Source of the DNA: Stenotrophomonas maltophilia
GTDB taxonomy: Bacteria > Pseudomonadota > Gammaproteobacteria > Xanthomonadales > Xanthomonadaceae
Direction of reading: 5' to 3'
Assembly: GCF_004684085.1 (NCBI RefSeq)
Contig: NZ_SRHZ01000005.1
Span: 1-52,295 of the forward strand
DNA length: 52,295 nucleotides
Shown: piece after piece, positions 1 to 6,592 of the stretch
How positions within the stretch are numbered: position 1 is the first letter of the stretch
Layout: every line of letters starts with the position of its first letter
Position numbers and translations under genes: made by a program
Notes under the pieces: generated by a model
What the model saw: the letters and a program-made list of their open reading frames with translations, nothing else
Database searches by the model: none
What the model was told of the DNA's origin: nothing

Positions 1-12
1 GCCGCTGGCCGG
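1..12 (+). repeat. Truncated GTAG-type REP at the window edge
   Basis: The first 12 bases match the 3' half of the GTAG hairpin repeats found elsewhere in the window, for example at 715 and 52247. The GTAG foot would lie outside the window. The match is short, so the call is tentative. Confidence 0.3.
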
Positions 13-21
13 GTTCTGTTG

Positions 22-66
22 CTGGGGTCAGATCCCTTTTGCGGCGCAAAAGGGATCTGACCCCAG
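22..66. repeat. Large palindrome, GGGGTC family, copy A
   Basis: A perfect 21-bp inverted repeat (22-42 against 46-66) with a 3-base loop. The outer arms read GGGGTCAGATCCC and its complement, and the core is TTTTGC/GCAAAA. It belongs to the same family as the copies at 2352, 2416, 28926 and 28991. Unlike those, its outer arms are fully symmetric. It could act as a terminator or as a REP-like element. Confidence 0.8.
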
Positions 67-104
67 CCCCCCGGCATGTTGCGCCGCACCAGCAGTGACG
101 CCTG

Positions 105-132
105 TTGTCGCACGCAAAGCGCGTTCTATACT
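105..132 (+). promoter_or_regulatory. Sigma70-type promoter for the cytochrome c gene
   Basis: TTGTCG (105-110) and TATACT (127-132) are separated by 16 bases. They lie about 60 bases upstream of the GTG start at 193. The -10 box is close to consensus. The call rests on sequence match and position only. Confidence 0.5.
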
Positions 133-192
133 CGGTCCATCACGCAGTCGCTCAGCCGTGGTCCAACGACTATCAGCCAGGGGTAACGAAGA

Positions 193-711
193 GTGCGGAA
201 TTACGATCTGGAGTTCCTGAAACGCTTCTCCATGGTGATCGCGCTGTTGATGGCCATCACCCTCGGCCTGATCCTCCTTGCCGCCTACATCCACACCCGG
301 ATTCCGCCCGAGGTGTCGCCCACCGCGGTCAAGCGCACCGAACAGCGCATTTCGCCCACCGGTGCGGTCTATGCGGGCAGCACCGGCGCCGCCGCGCAGG
401 CCGCCGCCAAGGCCGCCGCACTGGCCAAGGCCGCCTCGCAGGTGGCCTACGGCGGCACCAAGGACGGCAAGGTCATCTTCGACAACCTGTGCACCGCCTG
501 CCACACCACCGGTGTGGGCATGGCGCCGACGCTGGACCATTCGCACTGGGACAAGCGCATCGCGCAGGGCAAGGACACCCTCTACAAGCACGCCATCGAG
601 GGCTATACCGGCCCGGACGGCGGCATCATGCCGCCCAAGGGCGGCAACCCGGCGCTGACCGAAGAACAGATTCACGCCACCGTGGACTGGATGCTGGGAA
701 ATCTGAAGTAA
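193..711 (+). CDS. Membrane-anchored cytochrome c5-family protein
   Basis: This 172-residue protein has an N-terminal membrane helix (about residues 14-33), an Ala-rich linker (about 60-85) and one C-terminal class I cytochrome c domain. The heme motif CTACH is at residues 100-104, and Met146 in the GGIMPP segment is the likely sixth iron ligand. It is probably a monoheme electron carrier held on the periplasmic face of the inner membrane, but its redox partner cannot be read from the sequence. Translation starts at GTG 193; the first in-frame ATG (residue 14) would cut into the membrane helix. The gene stands alone between a promoter at 105 and a REP pair at 715. Confidence 0.85.
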   Translation: MRNYDLEFLKRFSMVIALLMAITLGLILLAAYIHTRIPPEVSPTAVKRTEQRISPTGAVYAGSTGAAAQAAAKAAALAKAASQVAYGGTKDGKVIFDNLCTACHTTGVGMAPTLDHSHWDKRIAQGKDTLYKHAIEGYTGPDGGIMPPKGGNPALTEEQIHATVDWMLGNLK

Positions 712-714
712 GTG

Positions 715-788
715 GTAGTGCCGGCCGCTGGTCGGCAACTACCCAGCGCACGAAGGTCATGAGGTTGCCGGCCAGCGACCGGCTCTAC
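715..788. repeat. Inverted pair of GTAG REP hairpins
   Basis: Two 23-base units face each other: 715-737 begins with GTAG, and 766-788 ends with CTAC. Both have a GCCGGCC-type core, with one or two base changes between them. The pair starts 3 bases after the cytochrome stop codon. The arrangement matches paired REP elements in Stenotrophomonas. Confidence 0.8.
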
Positions 789-823
789 CCGGCTTTGCCC
801 ACCGAGGCCTGATCGCGCATATG

Positions 824-846
824 CCCCCGCTGCGCAGGCGGGGTTT
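824..846 (+). terminator. Possible weak terminator
   Basis: CCCCGC (825-830) pairs with GCGGGG (838-843) around a 7-base loop and is followed by only TTT. It lies between the cytochrome gene and the nuclease gene. The short T tract keeps this tentative. Confidence 0.35.
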
Positions 847-894
847 CGCATTTCAGGGTTAGTCTGTGCGCCTCTTCCATGGAGTCGCCCGTCG

Positions 895-2340
895 ATGCGC
901 CGCCGTTCCCTCGCCCTTGCCCTGTCCCTGTTGCTGCCGGCCGGCGCGTTCGCCCAGGCCCAGCCGCAGGCCGCGCCGGCTGCAGTGCCCTCCGCCGCGC
1001 GCGCCAGCGCTACCGTGGTGCTGGCCGCCGCGCCGGCCGATTGGCGCGCGCTGGATGGCCAGCGGGTACGCATCGCGGCACCGCTCACCCTGGCCGGTAC
1101 CGACGGCCTGGAGCGCTTCGGCCAGCTCACCGTGGCCTTCGATGGCCGCCTCTGGCAGCCGACCGAAGTGGCCGCACCGGGCACCGCGGGCTACGAGCAG
1201 GTGATGGCCGACAACCTGCGCCGCCGCCTGGTGCTGGACGACGGCAGCGACGCCCGTGACCCGGCCAGCGTGGCGTACCTGCCGGCCAACCCGGTGCTGC
1301 GTACCGGCATGCCGCTGCGCAACGTGGAAGGCATCGTGCGCGTGGATGCCCAGGGGCGCCCGCGCCTGCTGGTCGAGGGCGTTCTGAAGCTGCCGGAACT
1401 GAAACGCCCGGCGGTGCCGACGGTGCCGGGCAGCCTGCACGTGGCGGCCTTCAACCTGGAGAACTTCTTCAACGGCGACGGCCAGGATGGTGGCTTCCCG
1501 ACCCTGCGTGGTGCGCGCACGCTGGACGAGCACAAGGCACAGGTGGCCAAGCTGGTCACCACGGTCAATGCGCTGGGCGCCGACGTCGCTGCGCTGATGG
1601 AGCTGGAGAACGACGGCTACGGTCCGCAGTCGGCCATCGCCGAACTGGTCGATGCGCTCAACCGCGATCGCGGCGCGCAGGGTGACTGGCGCTTCGTCGA
1701 CGCAGGCAAGGGCCCGGGCGACAACCCGATCCGGGTCGGCATCATCTACCGCAGCTCGCGCCTGCAGCCGGTCGGCACGCCGGCCACGCTGACCGGCGGC
1801 CCGTTCGTCGAGCACAGCCGCGTGCCGTTGGCGCAGGCCTTCCAGGGCAAGCAGGGCGCACCGTTCGTGGTGGTGGCCAACCACTTCAAGTCGAAGGGCT
1901 GCCGCGATGCCGCCGGTGCCGATGCCGACCGCAACGACAACCAGGGCTGCTGGAACGCCACCCGTGTGACCTCGGCGCAGCAGCTGCACGCCTGGCTGCA
2001 GACCGACCCGACCGGTACCGGTACCAAGGACGCGGTGCTGCTGGGCGATTTCAACGCCTACGCCATGGAAGACCCGATCCGCACCCTGCATGACCTCGGC
2101 TGGCAGGACGCGTTCAAGGTCGCCAAGGTCGAGCATCCCTACAGCTACGTCTACAACGGCTACACCGGCCGCCTCGACCACGCGCTGCTGAACCCGGGCA
2201 TGGCCAAGCGCCTGCGCGGTGCCGCCGAATGGCACAGCAACGCCGACGAACAGGACGCCAGCGGCTACCAGGGCCGCAACGTGCAGGGCCCGTGGCGCAG
2301 CTCCGACCATGACCCGCTGCTGCTGGGTTTCGATAAATAA
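895..2340 (+). CDS. Secreted endonuclease/exonuclease/phosphatase-family nuclease
   Basis: This 481-residue protein has a Sec signal peptide ending near residues 20-22 (LLLPAGAFA). An N-terminal region of about 150 residues with an OB-like look precedes an EEP (DNase I-like) domain from about residue 180 to the end. EEP landmarks are visible in order: AAFNLENFF, MELENDGYG, VANHFKSKG, LLGDFNAY and the final SSDHDP with Asp471 and His472. The layout resembles extracellular nucleases of the ExeM/Xds type, though this copy is shorter. It probably degrades extracellular DNA or phosphoesters; the exact substrate is inferred. The ATG at 895 directly precedes the Arg-rich start of the signal peptide. 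Confidence 0.85.
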   Translation: MRRRSLALALSLLLPAGAFAQAQPQAAPAAVPSAARASATVVLAAAPADWRALDGQRVRIAAPLTLAGTDGLERFGQLTVAFDGRLWQPTEVAAPGTAGYEQVMADNLRRRLVLDDGSDARDPASVAYLPANPVLRTGMPLRNVEGIVRVDAQGRPRLLVEGVLKLPELKRPAVPTVPGSLHVAAFNLENFFNGDGQDGGFPTLRGARTLDEHKAQVAKLVTTVNALGADVAALMELENDGYGPQSAIAELVDALNRDRGAQGDWRFVDAGKGPGDNPIRVGIIYRSSRLQPVGTPATLTGGPFVEHSRVPLAQAFQGKQGAPFVVVANHFKSKGCRDAAGADADRNDNQGCWNATRVTSAQQLHAWLQTDPTGTGTKDAVLLGDFNAYAMEDPIRTLHDLGWQDAFKVAKVEHPYSYVYNGYTGRLDHALLNPGMAKRLRGAAEWHSNADEQDASGYQGRNVQGPWRSSDHDPLLLGFDK

Positions 2341-2351
2341 CGCCCAGCGCC

Positions 2352-2390
2352 GGGGTCGGATCCCATTCCAACGGAATGGGCTCTGACCCC
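2352..2390. repeat. Large palindrome, GGGGTC family, copy B
   Basis: A 39-base hairpin with arms 2352-2369 and 2373-2390 and loop AAC. The arms pair except for one G-T and one T-C position in the GGATC/GCTCT segment. The core is ATTCC/GGAAT. It starts 11 bases after the nuclease stop codon, and copy C (2416-2454) is its exact reverse complement. Confidence 0.85.
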
Positions 2391-2415
2391 AATGCATCAC
2401 GGGGTCTCAAACGCA

Positions 2416-2454
2416 GGGGTCAGAGCCCATTCCGTTGGAATGGGATCCGACCCC
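2416..2454. repeat. Large palindrome, GGGGTC family, copy C
   Basis: The exact 39-base reverse complement of copy B, 25 bases away. It ends 9 bases from the stop codon of the minus-strand EamA gene. B and C together lie between two converging genes and could form either two hairpins or one long 39-bp stem. Confidence 0.85.
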
Positions 2455-2463
2455 GGGTACCGT

Positions 2464-3321
2464 TTACCCCCAGGCGATCAACCCGATCGCCAGTACCGCC
2501 AGCGCCAGGCCGGCGCGGTTCCACTTCGTGGTCGCCTCACCGAAGGCGAACACGCCCACCAGCGCGCCCAGTACCACCACGCCGATGTTCATGCCGGCGA
2601 ACACAGTGGCCGGACTGTCCGGCATCGACTGATGCGCGTGCACATAGAAAAGAATGTTGCCGCCGTTGAGCAGGCCCAGCAGTGCACCCGCGCCGAGGTT
2701 GCGCCAGGCCAACCGGCTGCGGCCGCTGGCGTGCCGCCACAGCTGCAGCGCCAGCATCAGCACGAAGGCCACGCTGAAGCTGGCCAGCACCGCCGCCATC
2801 GATGGCGTGCCGGACAGCGCCACCTGCTTGAGCAGCACGTCCACCACCGCGAACCCGGCCCATACGCCCAGCAGCCAGCCCCAGCCGCCGGGTGAGGACG
2901 CCACCGCCGGTCCGCGCGGGCGCAGGCTGATGGCCACCATCGCCAGCAGGCCCAGGCCGAGACCGGCCAGCTTCCACGGCGTGGCGGTCTGCCCGAAGAA
3001 CAGGAACGCGGCGGCCAATGACAGCAGCAGCGACAGCCGCTGCGCTACGTCGCTGCGGACGATGCCGGCCACCGCCACCGCGCGGCCCAGCACCAGGAAA
3101 ATCGATGGCAGCACCACCGCCAGCGCCAGCAATGACAGCCACGGGGCATGCGGCGCGCGCAGCGCATCCAGCGGTGGCTGCAGCACCACCGCCGTGAGCG
3201 TTGCCGCCACCAGATAGTTCCAGGTGACCATCTGCGCAACATCCAGCGCGCGGCGGTTGGCCAGCTTCAACAACACCGAAACCAGCACACTGCAGATCAC
3301 GGCCAGGGACAGGTAGAGCAT
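2464..3321 (-). CDS. EamA/DMT-family transporter
   Basis: This 285-residue integral membrane protein has about ten hydrophobic segments, from the first at residues 2-19 to the last ending LAVLAIGLIAWG. The pattern of two five-helix halves fits the drug/metabolite transporter superfamily (EamA). Its substrate cannot be read from the sequence. The gene is divergent from the alpha/beta hydrolase gene at 3365, with only 43 bases between the two starts, so their promoters must overlap. A palindrome pair follows its 3' end. No regulator is adjacent. Confidence 0.8.
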   Translation of the reverse strand: MLYLSLAVICSVLVSVLLKLANRRALDVAQMVTWNYLVAATLTAVVLQPPLDALRAPHAPWLSLLALAVVLPSIFLVLGRAVAVAGIVRSDVAQRLSLLLSLAAAFLFFGQTATPWKLAGLGLGLLAMVAISLRPRGPAVASSPGGWGWLLGVWAGFAVVDVLLKQVALSGTPSMAAVLASFSVAFVLMLALQLWRHASGRSRLAWRNLGAGALLGLLNGGNILFYVHAHQSMPDSPATVFAGMNIGVVVLGALVGVFAFGEATTKWNRAGLALAVLAIGLIAWG

Positions 3322-3364
3322 GGGGCGGGCACAGGGCAGGGGCGGGGGACGGTATCATGTTGCC

Positions 3365-4036
3365 ATGCACAAGCCCTCGTTCCCTGTCGCCGCTGGCGAA
3401 ACTGCATGCCTGGTGCTGGATGGCCCGGTTGGTCCGCTGGAAGTGGTCGTCGACCTGCCCAAGGCCGATGTGCCGGTGCAGCCGATCGTGGCCATCATCT
3501 GCCATCCGCTGTCCACCGAAGGTGGCACCCTGCACAACAAGGTGGTCACCATGACCGCTACCACCCTGCGCGAGCTGGGCATCGCCACGGTGCGCTTCAA
3601 TTTCCGCAGCGTCGGTGGTTCGGCCGGTGAGTTCGACCATGGCGTGGGTGAGCAGGACGACCTGAAGGCGGTCGTCGCCTGGGTGCGCAGCCAGCGTCCG
3701 GATGACCGCCTGTGGCTGGCCGGCTTCAGCTTCGGTTCGTTCGTTTCGCTGAAGGCCGCCGCCGAACTGCAGCCCGAAGCCCTGATCTCGATCGCGCCGC
3801 CGGCCGGTCGCTGGGACTTCGACGGCATCGCACCGCCGGCCCGCTGGCTGGTGATCCAGGGCGAGCAGGACGAGATCGTCGACCCGCAGGCCGTCTACCA
3901 GTGGCTGGAGTCGCTTGCGTTCCCGCATGAGCTGGTGCGCATGCCCGAGACCAGCCACTTCTTCCATCGCAAGTTGATCGATCTGCGCGGCGCGCTGACC
4001 CACGGCGTCAAGCACTGGTTGGGCGCGGCGGCATGA
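3365..4036 (+). CDS. Alpha/beta hydrolase
   Basis: This 223-residue cytoplasmic hydrolase carries the nucleophile elbow GFSFGS, an acid residue in GEQDEIVD and a late histidine in SHFFH. Those give a Ser-Asp-His triad in the usual order. The early CHPLSTEGGTLHNKVV stretch is typical of the small bacterial family related to dienelactone hydrolases. Its substrate is unknown. I start at ATG 3365; longer in-frame starts reach back into the upstream EamA promoter region and add low-complexity residues. Its stop overlaps the zapE start (ATGA at 4033), which suggests coupled translation. Confidence 0.8.
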   Translation: MHKPSFPVAAGETACLVLDGPVGPLEVVVDLPKADVPVQPIVAIICHPLSTEGGTLHNKVVTMTATTLRELGIATVRFNFRSVGGSAGEFDHGVGEQDDLKAVVAWVRSQRPDDRLWLAGFSFGSFVSLKAAAELQPEALISIAPPAGRWDFDGIAPPARWLVIQGEQDEIVDPQAVYQWLESLAFPHELVRMPETSHFFHRKLIDLRGALTHGVKHWLGAAA

Positions 4037-5133
4037 GCGACGTGGAACTGACCCCGACGCAGCGCTACGCGGCCGGGGTGGAGCGCGGCGACTGGCAGAA
4101 CGACCCGGCCCAGCATGCAGCCCTGGCTGAACTGGACCGCATCCATCTGGGCCTGCTGGACAGCGCCGAAGACGGCTGGCTGGACCGGTTGTCCTCGTTC
4201 TGGAAGAAGCCCGAGCCGGTCAAGGGCCTGTACTTCTGGGGCGGCGTCGGCCGCGGCAAGACCTTCCTGGTCGACCTGTTCTACGACGGGCTGCCGATCA
4301 AGCAGAAGTACCGCACCCATTTCCATCGCTTCATGCGCAGCGTCCACGAGCGCCTGCGTGAACACCAGGGCCAGAGCGACCCGCTGGCGAAGATCGCACA
4401 GGAATGGCGCAGCAACCTGCGCGTGCTGGTGCTGGACGAATTCTTCGTCACCGACATCGGCGATGCCATGCTGCTGGCGCGCCTGCTGGAGCGGATGTTC
4501 GCCGAGGGCGTGACGCTGGTGACCACCTCCAACACGGCGGTGGAGAACCTGTACCTCAACGGCCTGCAGCGCGAGAGCTTCCTGCCGGCCATCGGCCTGC
4601 TGCAGCGCTTCTGCGTGGAGCTGTACGCCGAAGGCACCGAGGACTACCGCATGCGCGCGCTGACCCGATCGCCGGTGTACCGCGCGCCGCTGGCCGCCGA
4701 TAGCGACCACTGGCTGGCCACGCGCTGGAACGAACTGAGCGGCGGCCAGCCGGCCAAGACCGGCAACATCGAGATCGAGGGCCGCAAGATCCCGGTCCGT
4801 GGCCGCGGCAAGAGCATCGCCTGGTTCGATTTCGCCGCGCTGTGCGAGGGGCCGCGCGGCCCCTCGGATTACATCGAGATCGCGCACGAGTTCAACACGG
4901 TGCTGCTGGGCGGCATTCCTGCGTTCGACCGCCTGAACGAAGATGCCGCGCGCCGCTTCGTCAACCTGATCGACGAGCTGTACGACCGCCACGTCAACCT
5001 GGTCTGCACCGCCAGCACCTCGCCGGTGGAGCTGTACACCGGCCAGCGCCTGCAGGGCGCGTTCGAACGTACCGCCTCGCGCCTGATCGAGATGCAAAGC
5101 GCGGAATACCTGGGTACCCCGCACCGGGCGTGA
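4033..5133 (+). CDS. zapE: Cell division protein ZapE (AFG1-like ATPase)
   Basis: This 366-residue P-loop ATPase of the AFG1/ZapE family has Walker A GGVGRGKT at residues 70-77 and Walker B VLVLDEFF with Asp135/Glu136. A sensor-like VTTSN segment follows. In other proteobacteria ZapE interacts with FtsZ and acts at the constricting Z-ring. The length matches the family. The gene overlaps the hydrolase gene upstream by 4 bases, and a converging REP pair lies 3'. Confidence 0.9.
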   Translation: MSDVELTPTQRYAAGVERGDWQNDPAQHAALAELDRIHLGLLDSAEDGWLDRLSSFWKKPEPVKGLYFWGGVGRGKTFLVDLFYDGLPIKQKYRTHFHRFMRSVHERLREHQGQSDPLAKIAQEWRSNLRVLVLDEFFVTDIGDAMLLARLLERMFAEGVTLVTTSNTAVENLYLNGLQRESFLPAIGLLQRFCVELYAEGTEDYRMRALTRSPVYRAPLAADSDHWLATRWNELSGGQPAKTGNIEIEGRKIPVRGRGKSIAWFDFAALCEGPRGPSDYIEIAHEFNTVLLGGIPAFDRLNEDAARRFVNLIDELYDRHVNLVCTASTSPVELYTGQRLQGAFERTASRLIEMQSAEYLGTPHRA

Positions 5134-5153
5134 GGGGTTCTGCGGGAGTGCGA

Positions 5154-5214
5154 TGCCGGCCAGCGGCCGGCACTACCACGCCAGGGTTCCGGTAGTGCCG
5201 GCCGCTGGCCGGCA
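5154..5214. repeat. Inverted pair of GTAG REP hairpins
   Basis: Units 5154-5176 (ending CTAC) and 5192-5214 (beginning GTAG) are exact reverse complements with a GCCGGCCGCTGGCCGGC core. They fill the gap between the converging zapE and DUF2884 genes. Confidence 0.85.
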
Positions 5215-5226
5215 TCCGCCGCGCAG

Positions 5227-6063
5227 CTATCGGGAAGGTGCCACGGCGTCGTCACGCGGCCGCTCATCCTGCCCGGCCGAGACATGCAGCCCCGAACCGC
5301 TGCCGTGCTCCACCCGTACACTCTCGCCGCGCTCCAGCAGCCGCAGCGGCTGGCCTTGGTAGCGCACTTCCAGCGCATCGTGGGCCTCTGCCAGTGACCG
5401 CACCAGCGGGCACAGCGCCATTGCCTTGGCCTCCAGCTGCTGGCTGCGCGCTTCCATGCGGCGGTCGACTTCCGCATCGAGGCGGTCGGCGCGGCGCTCC
5501 ATGGCCCCGGCGCGGCCGGTGAACACCTGCCACAACACACTGCGGGTCATCGACCCGGCCATCGTCTCGGCCATCTGCTCGATATGCGCGTCGAAGCCGT
5601 CGCCGAAGGCTTCCTGCTCCCAGTAGCCGCGGCCCAGGCTGGCATCGATCCAGTCCTGCATCTCGCCGCGCATCGCACGCATCTGGCGGTTGCGGGACTT
5701 GCCGGTGATGGCCTCGAAGGCGGCGTCCAGCGCATCGAAGGTGACCCCGGAGACTTCGTGGGCCAGCGCGGTGGCGGCCGGCATCAGCTGTCGGGCACCG
5801 GCCTCCATCTGCCGCAGGCGGGCGGCGTCGGCGGCGCTGACCGTGACCATCCTGCCGTCCAGGCTCAGCTCGCCGTCGTGGAACACCACTTCATGCGGCG
5901 CCTGCGGGCCATGCCGCAGCCAGATGCCGCCGCTGTCCACCAGCACGTCGTAGTCGGTATGGATGCCGCACTGGTCCGAGCGCAGGTCCGGCCCTTCGGC
6001 GGCCAGCACCGGGGCGACGAGCAGGGCGGACAGCAGGGCCAGCGCGGGCAGACGCAGGTGCAT
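5227..6063 (-). CDS. DUF2884 (YggN-like) periplasmic protein
   Basis: This 278-residue protein has a signal peptide cleaved after residue 21 or 22 (LLVAPVLAAEG). The body contains the DUF2884/YggN hallmarks: a Cys early in the mature chain (SDQCGIHTDYD), the segment VVFHDGELSLDGR, and a helical Arg/Glu-rich second half. No enzymatic motif is visible and the function of the family is not established. The start is ATG 6063 with GGAGG-like bases just upstream on the minus strand. It is divergent from nrdA across a 529-base gap. Confidence 0.75.
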   Translation of the reverse strand: MHLRLPALALLSALLVAPVLAAEGPDLRSDQCGIHTDYDVLVDSGGIWLRHGPQAPHEVVFHDGELSLDGRMVTVSAADAARLRQMEAGARQLMPAATALAHEVSGVTFDALDAAFEAITGKSRNRQMRAMRGEMQDWIDASLGRGYWEQEAFGDGFDAHIEQMAETMAGSMTRSVLWQVFTGRAGAMERRADRLDAEVDRRMEARSQQLEAKAMALCPLVRSLAEAHDALEVRYQGQPLRLLERGESVRVEHGSGSGLHVSAGQDERPRDDAVAPSR

Positions 6064-6375
6064 CGGAACCTCCTTCTCCGGAACCGGAGGGCCAGCATCC
6101 GCTGCCGGCGCGCGGGCGTCACCGGCCGGAAGTCACCCGTCCACCGGAATCCCACCGGCTGCCCACCACCTATCCACAGGGTTGTCCCTAGCCAGCTTCA
6201 TTACTGTCATGTGAAGCTGTCATTGTTCCGTTTCCGCGGTGCGTTGTGCCACTGCGATGACGCCTTTTGGGCTTGACTGCGCAGCCCGTTCCGGCAGGCC
6301 TGAAGCGTCTGATCAGGCCGTCGATGGCACGATCCTTGCGCCGCAAGGGATTGCCGAATTTCACTACATTTGGCG
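6064..6375. other. Gene-free stretch between DUF2884 gene and nrdA promoter
   Basis: No convincing coding region was found here. The 5' end holds the ribosome binding site of the DUF2884 gene. CTATCCACA at 6170-6178 matches a DnaA box at 8 of 9 positions, which is worth noting because DnaA acts on nrd promoters in E. coli, but it lies about 200 bases above the -35 box. Otherwise I see nothing recognisable. Confidence 0.4.
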
Positions 6376-6404
6376 TTGACGGACCCCTTTACCCCCACTA
6401 TCTT
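6376..6404 (+). promoter_or_regulatory. nrdA promoter
   Basis: TTGACG (6376-6381) and TATCTT (6399-6404) with a 17-base spacer form a good sigma70-type promoter. It predicts an nrdA leader of about 180 bases before the GTG at 6593. Its -10 box is embedded in a candidate NrdR box. Confidence 0.6.
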
Positions 6405-6408
6405 GTGG
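6395..6408. promoter_or_regulatory. Candidate NrdR box overlapping the nrdA -10 element
   Basis: CCACTATCTTGTGG has CCAC/GTGG arms and an AT-containing centre, similar to NrdR repressor sites of ribonucleotide reductase operons. A weaker similar segment (CACTACATTTGGCG, 6362-6375) lies about 34 bases upstream. NrdR usually binds two boxes about three helical turns apart, so the second site is a poor fit. The position over the -10 box is what repression would need. Confidence 0.45.
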
Positions 6409-6422
6409 CCGTCGGTCGCAGC

Positions 6423-6441
6423 GACCCCATGTCTTGGGGTC
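6423..6441 (+). other. Hairpin in the nrdA leader RNA
   Basis: GACCCCA (6423-6429) pairs with TGGGGTC (6435-6441) around a 5-base loop, close to the predicted transcript 5' end. It has no T tract. It could stabilise the leader; no known riboswitch class is recognised. Confidence 0.4.
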
Positions 6442-6592
6442 CACAGCAGTCCCCATCCGCGATCGTCATCGGCAGTGGCAGGCGCAGGGTCTCAATCCCT
6501 GCGACGCCGTCCTGCCATCCTGGACCGTCAGGTCCCGGGCAGCGTCACCCCGATGCATCCAGCACCCCAATCACGCCAAGAGGACACACGCC

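Noticed and set aside
2537..4015. Long minus-strand frame across EamA and hydrolase genes
   Set aside because: Overlaps two well-supported genes on both strands and has no protein-like composition.
6170..6178. DnaA box upstream of nrdA
   Set aside because: Single 8-of-9 match about 200 bases above the promoter; too weak and distant to claim.
6434..6592. Upstream extension of nrdA
   Set aside because: It covers the leader hairpin and lacks a ribosome binding site; AAGAGGA sits in front of GTG 6593.
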